The notes under the pieces are model-generated. The model was given only the letters and a program-made list of their open reading frames with translations. It made no database searches and had not been told where the DNA came from. The position numbers were made by a program, and so were the translations under genes. From positions 11,296,895 to 11,360,894 of the forward strand of contig NC_091209.1 in the NCBI RefSeq assembly GCF_040958095.1: DNA of 64,000 bases, read 5' to 3'. This stretch comes from Procambarus clarkii. Its lineage: Eukaryota; Arthropoda; Malacostraca; Decapoda; Cambaridae. Below are positions 32,082-42,557 of this stretch, piece by piece. Numbering within the stretch: position 1 is the first letter of the stretch; each line of letters begins with the position of its first letter.

Positions 32082-32880
32082 AGCAGGCCTATTGACCCAT
32101 ACGAGGCAGCTGTAGAAGGCCTATTGACCCATACGAGGCAGCTGTAGAAGACCTATTGACCCATACGAGGCAGCTGTAGCAGGCCTATTGACCCATACGA
32201 GGCAGCTGTAGAAGGCCTATTGACCCATACGAGGCAGCTGTAGCAGGCCTATTGACCCATACGAGGCAGCTGTAGCAGGCCTATTGACCCATACGAGGCA
32301 GCTGTAGCAGGCCTATTGACCCATACGAGGCAGCTGTAGAAGGCCTATTGACCCATACGAGGCAGCTGTAGCAGGCCTATTGACCCATACGAGGCAGCTG
32401 TAGAAGGCCTATTGACCCATACGAGGCAGCTGTAGCAGGCCTATTGACCCATACGAGGCAGCTGTAGAAGGCCTATTGACCCATACGAGGCAGCTGTAGC
32501 AGGCCTATTGACCCATACGAGGCAGCTGTAGCAGGCCTATTGACCCATACGAGGCAGCTGTAGCAGGCCTATTGACCCATACGAAGCAGCTGTAGCAGGC
32601 CTATTGACCCATACGAGGCAGCTGTAGCAGGCCTATTGACCCATACGAGGCAGCTGTAGCAGGCCTATTGACCCATACGAGGCAGCTGTAGCAGGCCTAT
32701 TGACCCATACGAGGCAGCTGTAGCAGGCCTATTGACCCATACGAGGCAGCTGTAGCAGGCCTATTGACCCATACGAGGCAGCTGTAGCAGGCCTATTGAC
32801 CCATACGAGGCAGCTGTAGCAGGCCTATTGACCCATACGAGGCAGCTGTAGCAGGCCTATTGACCCATACGAGGCAGCTA
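32082..32880. repeat. 32-bp satellite, 25 copies
   Basis: Unit AGCAGGCCTATTGACCCATA followed by CGAGGCAGCTGT, with an AGAAGG variant interspersed. The reverse complement of the unit matches the LINE-C tail at 18147-18182. Begins 65 bp upstream of the GIPC exon acceptor. Confidence 0.97.
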
Positions 32881-33334
32881 TTTATAAAGCCAGCTACAAA
32901 ATGGGCAACATCACAGCTATACTTTACTCCCATCACCTCTTCAACAACATTTAACAAAATATATAATAGTTAAAATTCACTTTGCACGCACAGGGAACAT
33001 GATCCAGATATATAAAATACTCATAGAAACTGAGGAAATATATACAGACTTCAGGCTGAGCAGCAGAGTAACGAGAGAATAAGCATAGAAGCTTGTAATA
33101 TAGTCTTCAGTACCATCCCTCAAGACACTGAGACGAGCCACAGGGATGTTAGGAAACACTTCTTCACTGTAAGGCCAGTAAACAAGTGGAACGAGACGAG
33201 CTAGAGGTTTGGGGGGGAGGGGAGGGGTGGATCTGGCCAGAAACAAAGGGATCGTGAGAGAATGCATAACAAGACCGACAGTAACCAAATCGAAACCCAA
33301 GAGCTGAAGCCCGGGCTTGCAAACTATGTTAGAT

Positions 33335-33336
<2 letters not shown>

Positions 33337-33386
<50 letters not shown>
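33337..33386. repeat. (CA)n microsatellite
   Basis: About 24 dinucleotides. Confidence 0.95.
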
Positions 33387-33389
<3 letters not shown>

Positions 33390-33832
33390 GCATCCCTTGT
33401 CTGAATTAGAGAAGAGTCGATGTTCTTATAAGTGCTCAGCCTTGTTGACTGGAATTTTCCTTAATAAGACAGCTTTTAGGCATCCTTTATTAATCACGTA
33501 TTCACCTAGTTGTGCATGTGCGCATTCAGTTGCGCATGTTGCATGTGCCCTAGTTGTCACACGTGCGCGTATCCGAGTGCTTGTGTCTCCGTTCTTGTCT
33601 GTCTGCGTGCGTGCGTGAGCTGCAAATCAAAACATCGTTTAAACTGAAAAACCACACGCGTATACGGGCATGACGGCCGCTGATTGGCCCTGGCCTTCCA
33701 TAGGTCACGCTAGTTTAGATTCGCGCCTGAAATGTTGTAGGAGTCGCGAGGACCCACGCATAGGCTACGACATTTATGGAGCCACTACAGGATCTGAGCC
33801 TGCTTGTTGACTTTCGCACGCTTCTGCTGGAA
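33387..33832. other. GC-richer DNA, no gene recognised
   Basis: Contains an inverted CCAAT-like box (TGATTGGCC, 33681) and several CpGs at 33650-33760, but no initiator, TATA box or following exon could be supported. Confidence 0.3.
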
Positions 33833-34232
33833 CACAGGCCAGGCCAGGATAGGTAGCAGCGTCACAGGCCAGGATAGGTAGCAGCGTCACAGGCCAGGAT
33901 AGGTAGCAGCGTCACAGGCCAGGATAGGTAGCAGCGTCACAGGCCAGGCCAGGATAGGTAGCAGCGTCACAGGCCAGGCCAGGTAGCAGCGTCACAGGCC
34001 AGGCCAGGTAGCAGCGTCACAGGCCAGGCCAGGATAGGTAGCAGCGTCACAGGCCAGGCCAGGTAGCAGCGTCACAGGCCAGGCCAGGTAGCAGCGTCAC
34101 AGGCCAGGCCAGGATAGGTAGCAGCGTCACAGGCCAGGCCAGGTAGCAGCGTCACAGGCCAGGCCAGGTAGCAGCGTCACAGGCCAGGATAGGTAGCAGC
34201 GTCACAGGCCAGGATAGGTAACAGCGTCACAA
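33833..34232. repeat. 25-bp minisatellite, ~15 copies
   Basis: Unit CACAGGCCAGGATAGGTAGC + AGCGT, alternating with AGGCCAGGCCAGGTAGC and longer hybrid forms. Confidence 0.95.
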
Positions 34233-34374
34233 TGACCTACTTTGTCACAATGTCGGCAATGTTTTGCTGGGATGGGGGGAAGGGGGGGGGGTAGAGAGGA
34301 CACACACATAGCAGACTGGAGACGGTACTTTAATAGTAAAATAATCAAGACCTAATACTGCGTTGATGAATGAG

Positions 34375-34616
34375 GTTATCTTGAGATGATTTCGGGGCTT
34401 TTAGTGTCCCCGCGGCCCGGTCCTCGACCAGGCCTCCACCCCCAGGAAGCAGCCCGTGACAGCTGACTAACCCACAGGTACCTATTTTACTGCTAGGTAA
34501 CAGGGGGATAGGGTGAAAGAAACTCTGCCTATTGTTTCTCGCCGGCGCCTAGGATCGAACCCAGGACAACAGGATCACAAGTCCAGCGTGCTGTCCGCTC
34601 GGCCGACCGGCTCCCT
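34375..34616 (-). repeat. SINE-A1, full copy
   Basis: Same order as 12610-12859; tRNA-like head GGAGCCGGTCGGCCGAGCG, ending at 34616. It is followed by a short SINE-F scrap (34617-34660). Confidence 0.9.
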
Positions 34617-34814
34617 TGAAGAAGATTAAGCCACCCAGGAGGTAGCACGGGCATGAGTAGACCGTAAAACTACTACATGAAGGACACTATGCCTACCAAA
34701 CCCAGCCTCCAGATTGATAATACACGAGGCGACTCAGGAAGGTGTTCGGGATGTACAAACTAGGGACTGAGAGGCCTAAGTAAAAGGAATGAAGAGCCTA
34801 AAATATAAGCAGCA

Positions 34815-34930
34815 CTATGCAGGCGATAAGTCACAATAACGTGGCTAAAGTAAGTTGACCAGACCACACACTAGAAGGTGAAGGGACGACGACGTTTCGG
34901 TCCGTCCTGGACCATTCTCAAGTCGATTGT
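34815..34930 (+). repeat. 'GACGTTTCGGTCCGTCC' short repeat
   Basis: 'gataagtcacaataacgtgg' to 'accattctcaagtcgattg'; single arm. Confidence 0.85.
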
Positions 34931-34952
34931 TGGACCATTCACCGATCACCAG

Positions 34953-35369
34953 GGGAGCCGGTCGGCCGAGCGGACAGCACACAGGACTTGTGGTCCCGGG
35001 TTCGATCCCGGGCGCCGGCGAGAAACAATGGGCAGAGTTTCTTTCACCCTATGCCCCTATTACCTAGCAGTAAAATAGGTACCTGGGTGTTAGTCAGCTG
35101 TCACGGGCTGCTTCCTGGGGGTGGAGGTCTGGTCAAGGACCGGGCCGCGGGGACACTAAAGCCCCGAAATCATCTCAAGAAAGGAAATGTTGATGTTTAT
35201 CTCTCAGAATGTTTGGTAATATGTTTATTGTTTGTGATGTGTGTATATGTATGTATTAACACGATGTACTGAACGGGGTGAGAATAGCTTGAGCTACCTC
35301 ATCCCTTTGTGTGTATTTTACCTCAATAAACTTATTTCAATTTCAATCTCAAGATAACCTCAAGATAAC
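34953..35369 (+). repeat. SINE-A1 with a LINE-G 3' end inserted in its tail
   Basis: Head GGGAGCCGGTCGGCC, B box GGGTTCGATCCC, body and tail are in order up to 35180, then resume at 35355. The head is shortened around the anticodon arm. The inserted block is 35181-35345. ATCTCAAGA is present at 35172-35180 and 35346-35354. Confidence 0.9.
35181..35345 (+). repeat. LINE-G 3' end nested in SINE-A1
   Basis: 'tttggtaatatgtttattg', 'gagaatagcttgagctacc' and terminal 'ctcaataaacttatttcaat'. 5'-truncated, with a 9-bp target duplication: a textbook LINE insertion by target-primed reverse transcription. Confidence 0.88.
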
Positions 35370-35449
35370 CACCTCAAAGGTGATCACCAAACACAACCTG
35401 TGCTCGTTTGTTTTACCATTGGAAACGTTCAGCACAAACACGAAAATCA

Positions 35450-35790
35450 TCCCAGAACTACCTGGTTGATGGGGTTCTGGGAGTTGTTCTACTCCCCAAG
35501 CCCGGCCCGAGGCCAGGCTTGACTTGTGAGAGTTTGGTCCACCAGGCTGTTGCTTGGAGCGGCCCGCAGGCCCACATACCCACCACGGCCCGGTTGGTCC
35601 GGCACTCCTTGGAGAAATAAATCTAGTTTCCTCTTGAAGATGTCCATGGTTGTTCCAGCAATATTTATTATGCTTGCTGGGAGGACGTTGAACAACCGCG
35701 GACCTCTCATGTTTATACAGTGTTCTCTGATTGTGCCTATGGCACCTCTGCTCTTCACTAAACTAAATCAATTCTCATACCAAGAAAGGT
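35450..35790 (-). pseudogene. LINE-B ORF2 C-terminus
   Basis: Minus-strand [37 protein letters not shown] and [19 protein letters not shown]. Intact over about 90 codons but 5'-truncated. Confidence 0.88.
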
Positions 35791-36066
35791 TGAGGGTCTC
35801 AGGGATAAAAAAAACTAACTAACTATGACAGACCAGATCTTATCGAGACCTTTAAAAATATTGAACAAGTTGGAAGACATTTATCCAGGCAACTTTTTTT
35901 TTAAAAGGTCCAATGTATTAAACAAGGGGCAACAGCTCCAAGCTCAACAAGCCACACTGTAACACACACAAGGGTCAACAAGTCCAAGCTCAACAAGCCA
36001 CTAAGTAAGAGACACAGGAGATACTTTTCACTCAAGAATAATAAAGCCATGGAATATCTTACGGAA
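35791..36066 (+). pseudogene. LINE-H C-terminal scraps
   Basis: RPDLIETFKNIEQVG, then a repeated 'ccaagctcaacaagcca' word and 'atacttttcactcaag', as in LINE C-termini of the 41345 type. A-rich and T-rich runs break the frame. Confidence 0.65.
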
Positions 36067-36129
36067 CGAAGTTGTAAATACAACTGTAACACTCATTCAT
36101 GTGTGTGGGTTGGGTTATGTGTAGACACC

Positions 36130-36345
36130 AAGAGTGCGCTACAGTCCACAAAAGTCCTCGTGAAAACTGAGGGAACCATCCCCAAACCATCGGCTTCTGG
36201 GCCCATAGGAGCCTCTGGTGGTCTTCGGGTATTGAGAAAATCATTGGAGCAAGACGGGGGGGTCGAACTCGCGTCCGAAGTGGTCCCAGACGCACACCAT
36301 AACCCATAAACCACGATGTGCGAGTCTGGTGTTATCCAGGACGCT
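36130..36345 (-). repeat. tRNA-like retroposon fragment
   Basis: On the minus strand, 'accacttcggacgcgagttc' plus GACC looks like a T-arm/B box region. No partner copy in the window. Confidence 0.35.
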
Positions 36346-36411
36346 GCTTCCATCCTCGATCTGATGCAATGATTTTTACAATATATGTATCACGTTACTG
36401 TGATTTCCTTG

Positions 36412-36614
36412 TGTATTAAGGTAAGTGAATACGCGACGAACACACACTAGTTCCTGATGAAATGTAAGTGTATAGCTGACCAAGATGTGAGGGCCGGGTG
36501 TAGGCTGTACTGGAGCTGGTGGCTGGGTCTGAGTGTGGCTGGAAAAGGACTGTGAGGCCTGGTCGACGACCGGGCCGCGGGGACGCTAAGCCCCGGAAGC
36601 ACCTCAAGGTAAGG
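36412..36614 (+). repeat. LINE-A 3' end
   Basis: 'ggcctggtcgacgaccggg', 'ccgcggggacgctaagcccc', 'ggaagcacctcaaggtaagg'. The upstream portion is diverged. Confidence 0.75.
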
Positions 36615-36724
36615 TGGTGTGCGAGTGTGTATTTTAATGGATAACAAAGGATATTTATTTTTGTAAAAAAAAAGATAAATACTAATAATTTGCCTTATAA
36701 TGCTGTATTCAACCACTTAAACTT

Positions 36725-36800
36725 CTTGGTACAGCGACGACTTCGTTTTCTGCAGGTCATCGTTTGATCCCCGACGATTAAAGTGGTTGGGCACAGTTCC
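36725..36800 (+). repeat. SINE-E head fragment
   Basis: 'cagcgacgacttcg', 'tgcaggtcatcgtttgatcc' and 'aaagtggttgggcac' parallel the head of SINE-E, with several changes. Confidence 0.55.
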
Positions 36801-36865
36801 TTAATTCCCCTAATTCCACCTCAGCTGCGACCTGTTACTTCCTCTAATACAGTTCTCTAATCTAC

Positions 36866-37115
36866 CGATTGATTGATTGATTGATTGATTGATGAAGATT
36901 AAGCCACCTAAAAGGTAGCACGGGCATGAATAGCCCGTAAGTGGTGGCCCTTTTGAGCCATTACCAGTATCAAGAGCTGATACTAGAGATCTGTGGAGGT
37001 GCGACTGCACCCTGCATGACGGCAGATGATTAATTGATGAAGATTAAGCCACCCAAAAGGTGGCACGGGCATGAATAGCCCGTAAACCTGCGTGACGGGA
37101 GATGTCTTCCGTGTC
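36866..37115 (-). repeat. SINE-F, one full copy (36866-37020) and one partial (37026-37115)
   Basis: (GATT)n at the left edge is the element's simple-repeat tail. Words 'gaagattaagccaccta', 'gcacgggcatgaatagcccg', 'ttttgagccattaccagtat' and 'gaggtgcgactgcaccctgc' recur at 50115-50275, 58736-58885 and 61215-61335. Confidence 0.88.
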
Positions 37116-37261
37116 TAATGTACCGACTCGTGCCTCCTTAAATATGACCGAGAGGGGAATATTGCCAACCACGACGGTCATAAGATACACGTAAAGAGAA
37201 CATTTACCAGCGTGGACTCCGCAGCTGCTGGTCGTGTTCTGCACGCCACCCCACTACTGTT

Positions 37262-37345
37262 GTTTTAGATTCAGCTACTTGCAACAAAAAGTTGCAAGTA
37301 CCACGGGCTATGGTGAGCCCGTGGTGGGCTTACCCGGCACAGCAG
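37262..37345 (+). repeat. 52-bp-family monomer
   Basis: 'ttagattcagctacttgcaa' and 'accacgggctatggtgagcc' are the reverse-strand version of the hairpin core of the 20200 array. A poly-G run follows at 37369-37384. Confidence 0.75.
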
Positions 37346-37544
37346 CGGGGTTAAGACGCCACTCCCCTCGGGGGGGGGGGGGGGTGGACATGACGGACTG
37401 TTTACATCACAATGTCCCGCAGTCAAATATTGAATATGTTTAACCACACACATTAAACAGTTGCCTCCAATTGTAAGGATAACAGGTGAACTATGCCAGG
37501 TGTACACGCTTGCCAGGCGTGTACACCTGGCAACCAGTACACTT

Positions 37545-37625
37545 GTGGCGCATTTGACAGTTGAAAGGCGGGAGCAAAGAGATAAAGCTCAACCCCCGCA
37601 AGCACAATTAGGCGAGTACAGTTCG
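37545..37625 (+). repeat. LINE-D tail fragment
   Basis: 'ttgacagttgaaaggcggga' and 'acccccgcaagcacaattag'. Confidence 0.75.
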
Positions 37626-37798
37626 TACACTAGTATCTGATATTGTGGTCAGAAATTGACCGAATTGACCCATCTAACCTATCGAGGACGATGTATGGAA
37701 AACGTTAATATTACGGGGCATTAATTTGTACTAATACGACACTTTTGTAACGAATTGGTCGACTTTTGTAAAATATGTGAGGCATTAGTAAGAGGACG

Positions 37799-38122
37799 GG
37801 TCTGGAGGCCACAAGGCTGCCTCACCTGGTGTTATCCTGGTCGGCAGGCCACAAGGCTGCCTCACCTGGTGTTATCCTAGTCGGCAGGCCACAAGGCTGC
37901 CTCACCTGGTGTTATCCTGGTCGGCAGGCCACAAGGCTGCCTCACCTGGTGTTATCCTGGTCGGGAGGCCACAAGGCTGCCTCACCTGGTGTTATCCTGG
38001 TCTGGAGGCCACAAGGCTGCCTCACCTGGTGTTATCCTGGTCTGGAGGCCACAAGGCTGCCTCACCTGGTGTTATCCTGGTCGGGAGGCTACAAGGCTGC
38101 CTCACCTGGTGTTATCCTGGTC
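37799..38122. repeat. 40-bp minisatellite, 8 copies
   Basis: Unit GGCCACAAGGCTGCCTCACC + TGGTGTTATCCTGGTCGGCA, with TCTGGA/TCGGGA variants. It resembles the 22-bp array only in the word GGCTGCCTCA. Confidence 0.95.
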
Positions 38123-38123
38123 A

Positions 38124-38124
38124 C

Positions 38125-38193
<69 letters not shown>
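38124..38193. repeat. (CA)n microsatellite
   Basis: About 33 dinucleotides directly after the 40-bp array. Confidence 0.95.
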
Positions 38194-38194
<1 letters not shown>

Positions 38195-38459
38195 ACGCCA
38201 GTATTATCCACACAGTGCTCGCTACAGCATACACCACACATATCTACGTTGCAGAATACAACAACAATAGCAGCGGCTGCACCCCATCATTACAACCACC
38301 AACATTACCTTCACCAACACCTGCTTGCAATAGTCATACCAGTAGCAGAATATTGGCAGCAATACCAAGCCCAACTAGTTACTAGTACCACTAGCAGCAG
38401 CAGCTGGCCTAAGTGGTTACAAGGGCACCAATACCACCACCAGCTGCAGTGACACTGTT

Positions 38460-38525
38460 GTTGTTATAGATTCAGCTACCCTGAACAAGTTCCAAGTAGC
38501 ACGGGCTATGGTGAGCCCGTAAGCA
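38460..38525 (+). repeat. 52-bp-family monomer
   Basis: 'ttatagattcagctaccctg', 'aacaagttccaagtagcacg', 'ggctatggtgagcccgtaag'. Confidence 0.8.
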
Positions 38526-38682
38526 GTGATACAGTACTGGCCGCATCATAACATTCCCCGTGATGTAGCCCAGGACATGTGACCAGGTGGAGCAGGACGA
38601 TGACTGGAGAACCCCAGCTCGATACCCTGCTAGTGGTGACTGGTCGCACCATGTGCCAGCCTGCCACAGTCTCTGTTGCCTC

Positions 38683-38687
<5 letters not shown>

Positions 38688-38720
<33 letters not shown>
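38688..38720. repeat. (CTG)n microsatellite, ~11 units
   Basis: CTG run giving Cys, Ser or Gln runs in overlapping frames. Confidence 0.93.
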
Positions 38721-38721
<1 letters not shown>

Positions 38722-38807
38722 ACTGTACCAGCCTGGTGTTGCCATTAACTCGCCCGAAGCCTCAGTATGTAGGATGAATAACCCGGCGTCAGGACACACG
38801 AGTCACC

Positions 38808-39236
38808 GGAACACGGGTCGCCAGACCTCAGGAGGACCCAAGAGTCACCGGAACACGAGCCGCCAGACCTCAAGAGGACCCAAGAGTCACCGGAACACAG
38901 GTCGCCACACCTCAAGAGGACCCAAGAGTCACCAGAACACGGGTCGCCACACCTCAAGAGGACCCAAGAGTCACCGGAACACAGGTCGCCACACCTCAAG
39001 AGGACCCAAGAGTCACCGGAACACAGGTCGCCACACCTCAAGAGGACCCAAGAGTCACCAGAACACGGGTCGCCACACCTCAAGAGGACCCAAGAGTCAC
39101 CGGAACACAGGTCGCCACACCTCAAGAGGACCCAAGAGTCACCGGAACACAGGTCGCCACACCTCAAGAGGACCCAAGAGTCACCGGAACACGGGTCGCC
39201 AGACCTCAAGAGGACCCAAGAGGACCCGGAACACGA
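38808..39236. repeat. 42-bp minisatellite, ~10 copies (14-residue periodic frame)
   Basis: Unit AGTCACCGGAACACAGGTCG + CCACACCTCAAGAGGACCCA + AG. Because 42 is a multiple of 3, the plus frame 38579-39268 (229 codons) repeats KSHRNTGRHTSRGP. No flanking domain, promoter or splice evidence supports a gene. Confidence 0.95.
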
Positions 39237-39444
39237 GACGCCAGCACAACTTCTTGTACAATGGATAGAATCAAATAATTAGACTTGAGTCTTATAGTGC
39301 AATATATCATGCGTGGAAATGCTTCATTGTTCCAAGTATGAGGAAAATCCGCATTTGAAGAGTTAGAGAATGCCGAGAGCGTTTTCGGCTCAATTAGCCT
39401 TCATCACAGCAAGATCGAGCGCAAGGAGAGAAACTGACTGATGG

Positions 39445-39590
39445 CTGATACAGATTAAGCCGCCCAACGGGTGGCACGGGCATGAATAGCCCGTAAGTGG
39501 GGGGGAAGCTGCCGCTGTTTTAAATTCAGCTACTCGGAACAAAAAGTTCCAAGTAGCACGGGCTATGGTGAGCCCGGCCAGCAGATATAT
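39445..39590. repeat. SINE-F tail fragment joined to a 52-bp-family monomer
   Basis: 'agattaagccgcccaacggg' with 'catgaatagcccgtaag' (SINE-F), then 'aaattcagctactcggaac' and 'gcacgggctatggtgagccc'. Confidence 0.75.
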
Positions 39591-40545
39591 GAATCAATTA
39601 TGGTATCTGTGCATGGGGGTCTACCACTGCAAACCACCTTAAGCCCATCATCACACAGCAAAAATCTGCTATCAGAATGATAACTAACTCTGCTTTCAGA
39701 CAACACTCAGCTCCCTTGTTTAAATCCCTAAACTTGCTAAATATTAACTCCCTCCACACATTCTCTTGTGTCAACTACATTTACAAAACCCTGTTCTTAA
39801 ATGCAAACCATGCTCTGAAACTCTCCCTGGACAGATGTAATAGGACCTATTATCACCACACCAGAAATAAATATCTCTTTGATATCCCCAGGGTCAAACT
39901 TAATCTGTGTAAACACTCTATGCAAATTAAGGGACCTAGTTTATGGAACTCACTCCCTAGTGAATTGAAAAACTGTAAAACTTTTGCCTTATTTAAAAGC
40001 AAAACCAAAAAGTACCTAACTTCATCTTCTTAGTTTCCTACACTGAGCTTTAAATTTGCTCTGTGCCTAGTGTTACCCAATCTCCTAATTTTTATGTAAT
40101 TTCAAACAACCTTATCATTGTGTTCATTGCTGTCTTCTTTTATGTGCTAGCCATATGCTGTATTGTGACTACCAATTTTTGTCAACTACCATTCAAGCTG
40201 TCATTGCAACCAATCTTATATTGTTTCTGCTGTATTATGCCTACCAATTTTTTTGTCAACTACCATTCAAGCTGTCATTGCAATCAATCTTAGCTACCTA
40301 TGTGCTTTAATATACTGTACCTACAATTTTCTCTCATCTTTTTTTTCATTTCATGTAATCTGTTATCATTTTTTGTCTATAATTTTGCAAGTATTTACCT
40401 CCTTAAAATTTTCTTAGATTAAGGACCTGCCCGAAACGCTGCGCGTGCTAGTGGCTTTACAAGACTGTAATTACCATATTTGTATCCTCACATTCCTTAT
40501 GTACATTCTTGTATATGCATAAATAAATAAATAAATAAATAAATG
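39591..40545 (+). pseudogene. LINE 3' half, CR1/Jockey-like, with AAAT-repeat tail
   Basis: The frame reads QQKSAIRMITNSAFRQHSAP, LFKSLNLLNINSLHTFSCVN, YIYKTLFLNANHAL, ... GPSLWNSLPSELKNCK, TFALFKSKTKKYLTSSS, stop at about 40031. The 3' UTR contains 'aaggacctgcccgaaacgct' and ends in (AAAT)n at 40521-40544. It is the undecayed counterpart of the C-terminal part of 3641-4830, 5'-truncated before the RT domain. Confidence 0.85.
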
Positions 40546-40548
40546 AAC

Positions 40549-40757
40549 ACAGCCTGCAGGGTGACCTACACATCACTCAGCAGTTAAAGGAACAACAACG
40601 AGAGGTGGACCAACAAACAGGACACTATCTTATCACAGATAACCCGCCACAGTCTGAGCCCTCGGAGTGCATAGCCATTTACCAGAGACTAACAACACAA
40701 CTACCCTACAGACCCAGACACAACGAGGCTCATCTCTCGGCAAGGGCTTTAAGATGG
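40549..40757 (+). other. Unassigned open segment, about 68 codons, no start codon
   Basis: The frame through LQGDLHITQQLKEQQREVDQ, QTGHYLITDNPPQSEPSECI and AIYQRLTTQLPYRPRHNEAH stays open to TGA near 40757. It is Gln-rich and not repetitive, unlike other open stretches here. It could be a retroelement remnant or an exon; I recognise no family. Confidence 0.3.
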
Positions 40758-40774
40758 TGAACAAATTGGTAGAT

Positions 40775-41335
40775 ACCTGGGTGATGGGGTTCTGGGAGTT
40801 CTTCTACTCCCCAAGCCCGGCCCGAGGCCAGGCTTGACTTGTGAGAGTTTGGTCTAGCAGGCTGTTGCTTGGAGCGGCCCGCAGGCCCACATACCCACCA
40901 CAGCCCGGCTGATCCGGAACTTCTCTTGGAAAACCGTCCAGTTTTCTCTTGAAGATGTCCACGGTTGTTCCGGCAATATTTCTTATAGTCGCTGGGAGGA
41001 CGTTGAACAACCGCGGACCTCTGATGTTTATACAGTGCTCTCTGATTGTGCCTATGGCACCTCTGCTCTTCACTGGTTCAATCTTGCATTTTCTTCCATA
41101 TCGTTCACTCCAGTACGTTGTTATTTTACTGTGTAGATTAGGGACCTGGCCCTCCAGTATTTTCCATGTGTATATTATTTGGTATCTCTCTTGTCTTCTT
41201 TCTAGTGAGTACATTTGGAGAGCTTTGAGACGATCCCAAAAATTTAGGTGCTTTATCTCGTCTATGCGTGCCGTATATGTTCTCTGTATTCCCTCTATTT
41301 CAGCAATCTCTCCTGCTCTGAAGGGTAGGTATTCA
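40775..41335 (-). pseudogene. LINE-B ORF2 C-terminus, longest LINE-B copy
   Basis: Minus strand: [60 protein letters not shown], ... [39 protein letters not shown]. Intact for 136 codons, with further homology (EIEGIQRTYTA-like) up to 41335. 5'-truncated before the RT core. Confidence 0.88.
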
Positions 41336-41339
41336 TCCA

Positions 41340-41605
41340 GACCACTTCTTGAAAAGATTCAGTAGAAAACAAAGGGGCACCAGCGTGAAGCTCAACAAGC
41401 CACAACAGAGGCCAGAAAGCAGATGATTTCCACCCATAGGACGATAAACCCATGGCTCTGCCTACCTGCCGAAGCTGTAAATGCCAAGGCAATATCTAAG
41501 ATTCAATGGGTAGAAATCCCCCGGGAAATAATCATGGGGACGTTTGACAAGCAGCAGACTTTCTGTCACCTAACCGAGCCACTAGAGACGATGGTCCTCG
41601 TGTAA
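41340..41605 (+). pseudogene. LINE-H C-terminus and 3' end
   Basis: Reads TINPWLCLPAEAVNAKAISK, IQWVEIPREIIMGTFDKQQT, FCHLTEPLETMVLV, stop. Joined head-to-head with the LINE-B fragment. Confidence 0.7.
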
Positions 41606-42557
41606 ATTCAGGTAAACACCAGGCTCTCTGCCCAGCCGAGCTCCTCTCTCGTCCTCCCTCCCACCTTCTTAACGCAAGTAACAATCTGAGATTGTTCAAG
41701 TGTAAATTCTAACTGATGGCTAACAATAGGCAGCGTAACCAAACTCGCTTGTAAGATCACCTTACAAGGGACATTACCGAGAAGAATCTTGATTAATGTA
41801 CAAGTATACACATCTTAAGAAGTTATTAGATGGCTTTTTAACCAGTTTTTGTACACAAAATTTTTATAGTGAAGCTAACGATAGCACCTACAAGTCAGGC
41901 TTATGAATACCTCCCCCCCCCACATATGACTTAAGCTAACGCGAGCACCAATAAGCCAGGCTTGTACATGACCACACATCTGACTTTGCCTCCACACCTC
42001 ACTTGTCAACAACTGTCAAACGCGGTGTGATCGCGTCCCAGTTCCTTCAGCCACCCTATACAAGGTCTTGGTGGCGCAGAGACACTAAGATCCTGCTCTC
42101 AAGAGTGCGGTATAGCTCTCCCATGACAACTTTTTGGTTATGCCCTTCAGACGAAAGGTATTGATTTGATCACTTCGCCTGACGTGGCCCCGGGGTCCTG
42201 TTCTCCGCTGGCCACGAGGGCCCGGTCTCCGCCTATCGAATCAGCTCACGTTTAATCCATGACCGGAAGTAATGTACAATTCGTTTCCAGACGTACAACT
42301 AAACCATTTATCATGACATATATATACCCCCCTCAACCCCCCCCCCCCCGCCATCCTTGTGGTGGGTGGTCTTTGTGGGCTGGGCTGGACGGGGTGTGGG
42401 ATGCCAGTGTCCACCACTTGTGGCGCCAACCGCCAGAGGGACTGCGCTACGCAGGCGTCAAAATAATAACACTCGGCTCCCGCCTTAAAGATGAAACCTG
42501 TGTCTGCTCGATATATGGTTCACCAGGGATATATTTACACAGGCTAGAAGAGTGAGA
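41606..42557. other. No confident feature
   Basis: Short C-runs (41914-41922, 42339-42348). The word GCTAACG.AGCACC..AAG.CAGGCTT is present twice (41874 and 41935), an old ~60-bp duplication. Confidence 0.35.

Noticed and set aside
33650..33760. GIPC promoter or first exon
   Set aside because: CpG and an inverted CCAAT box are present, but no exon encoding the conserved N-terminus or a donor site could be found.
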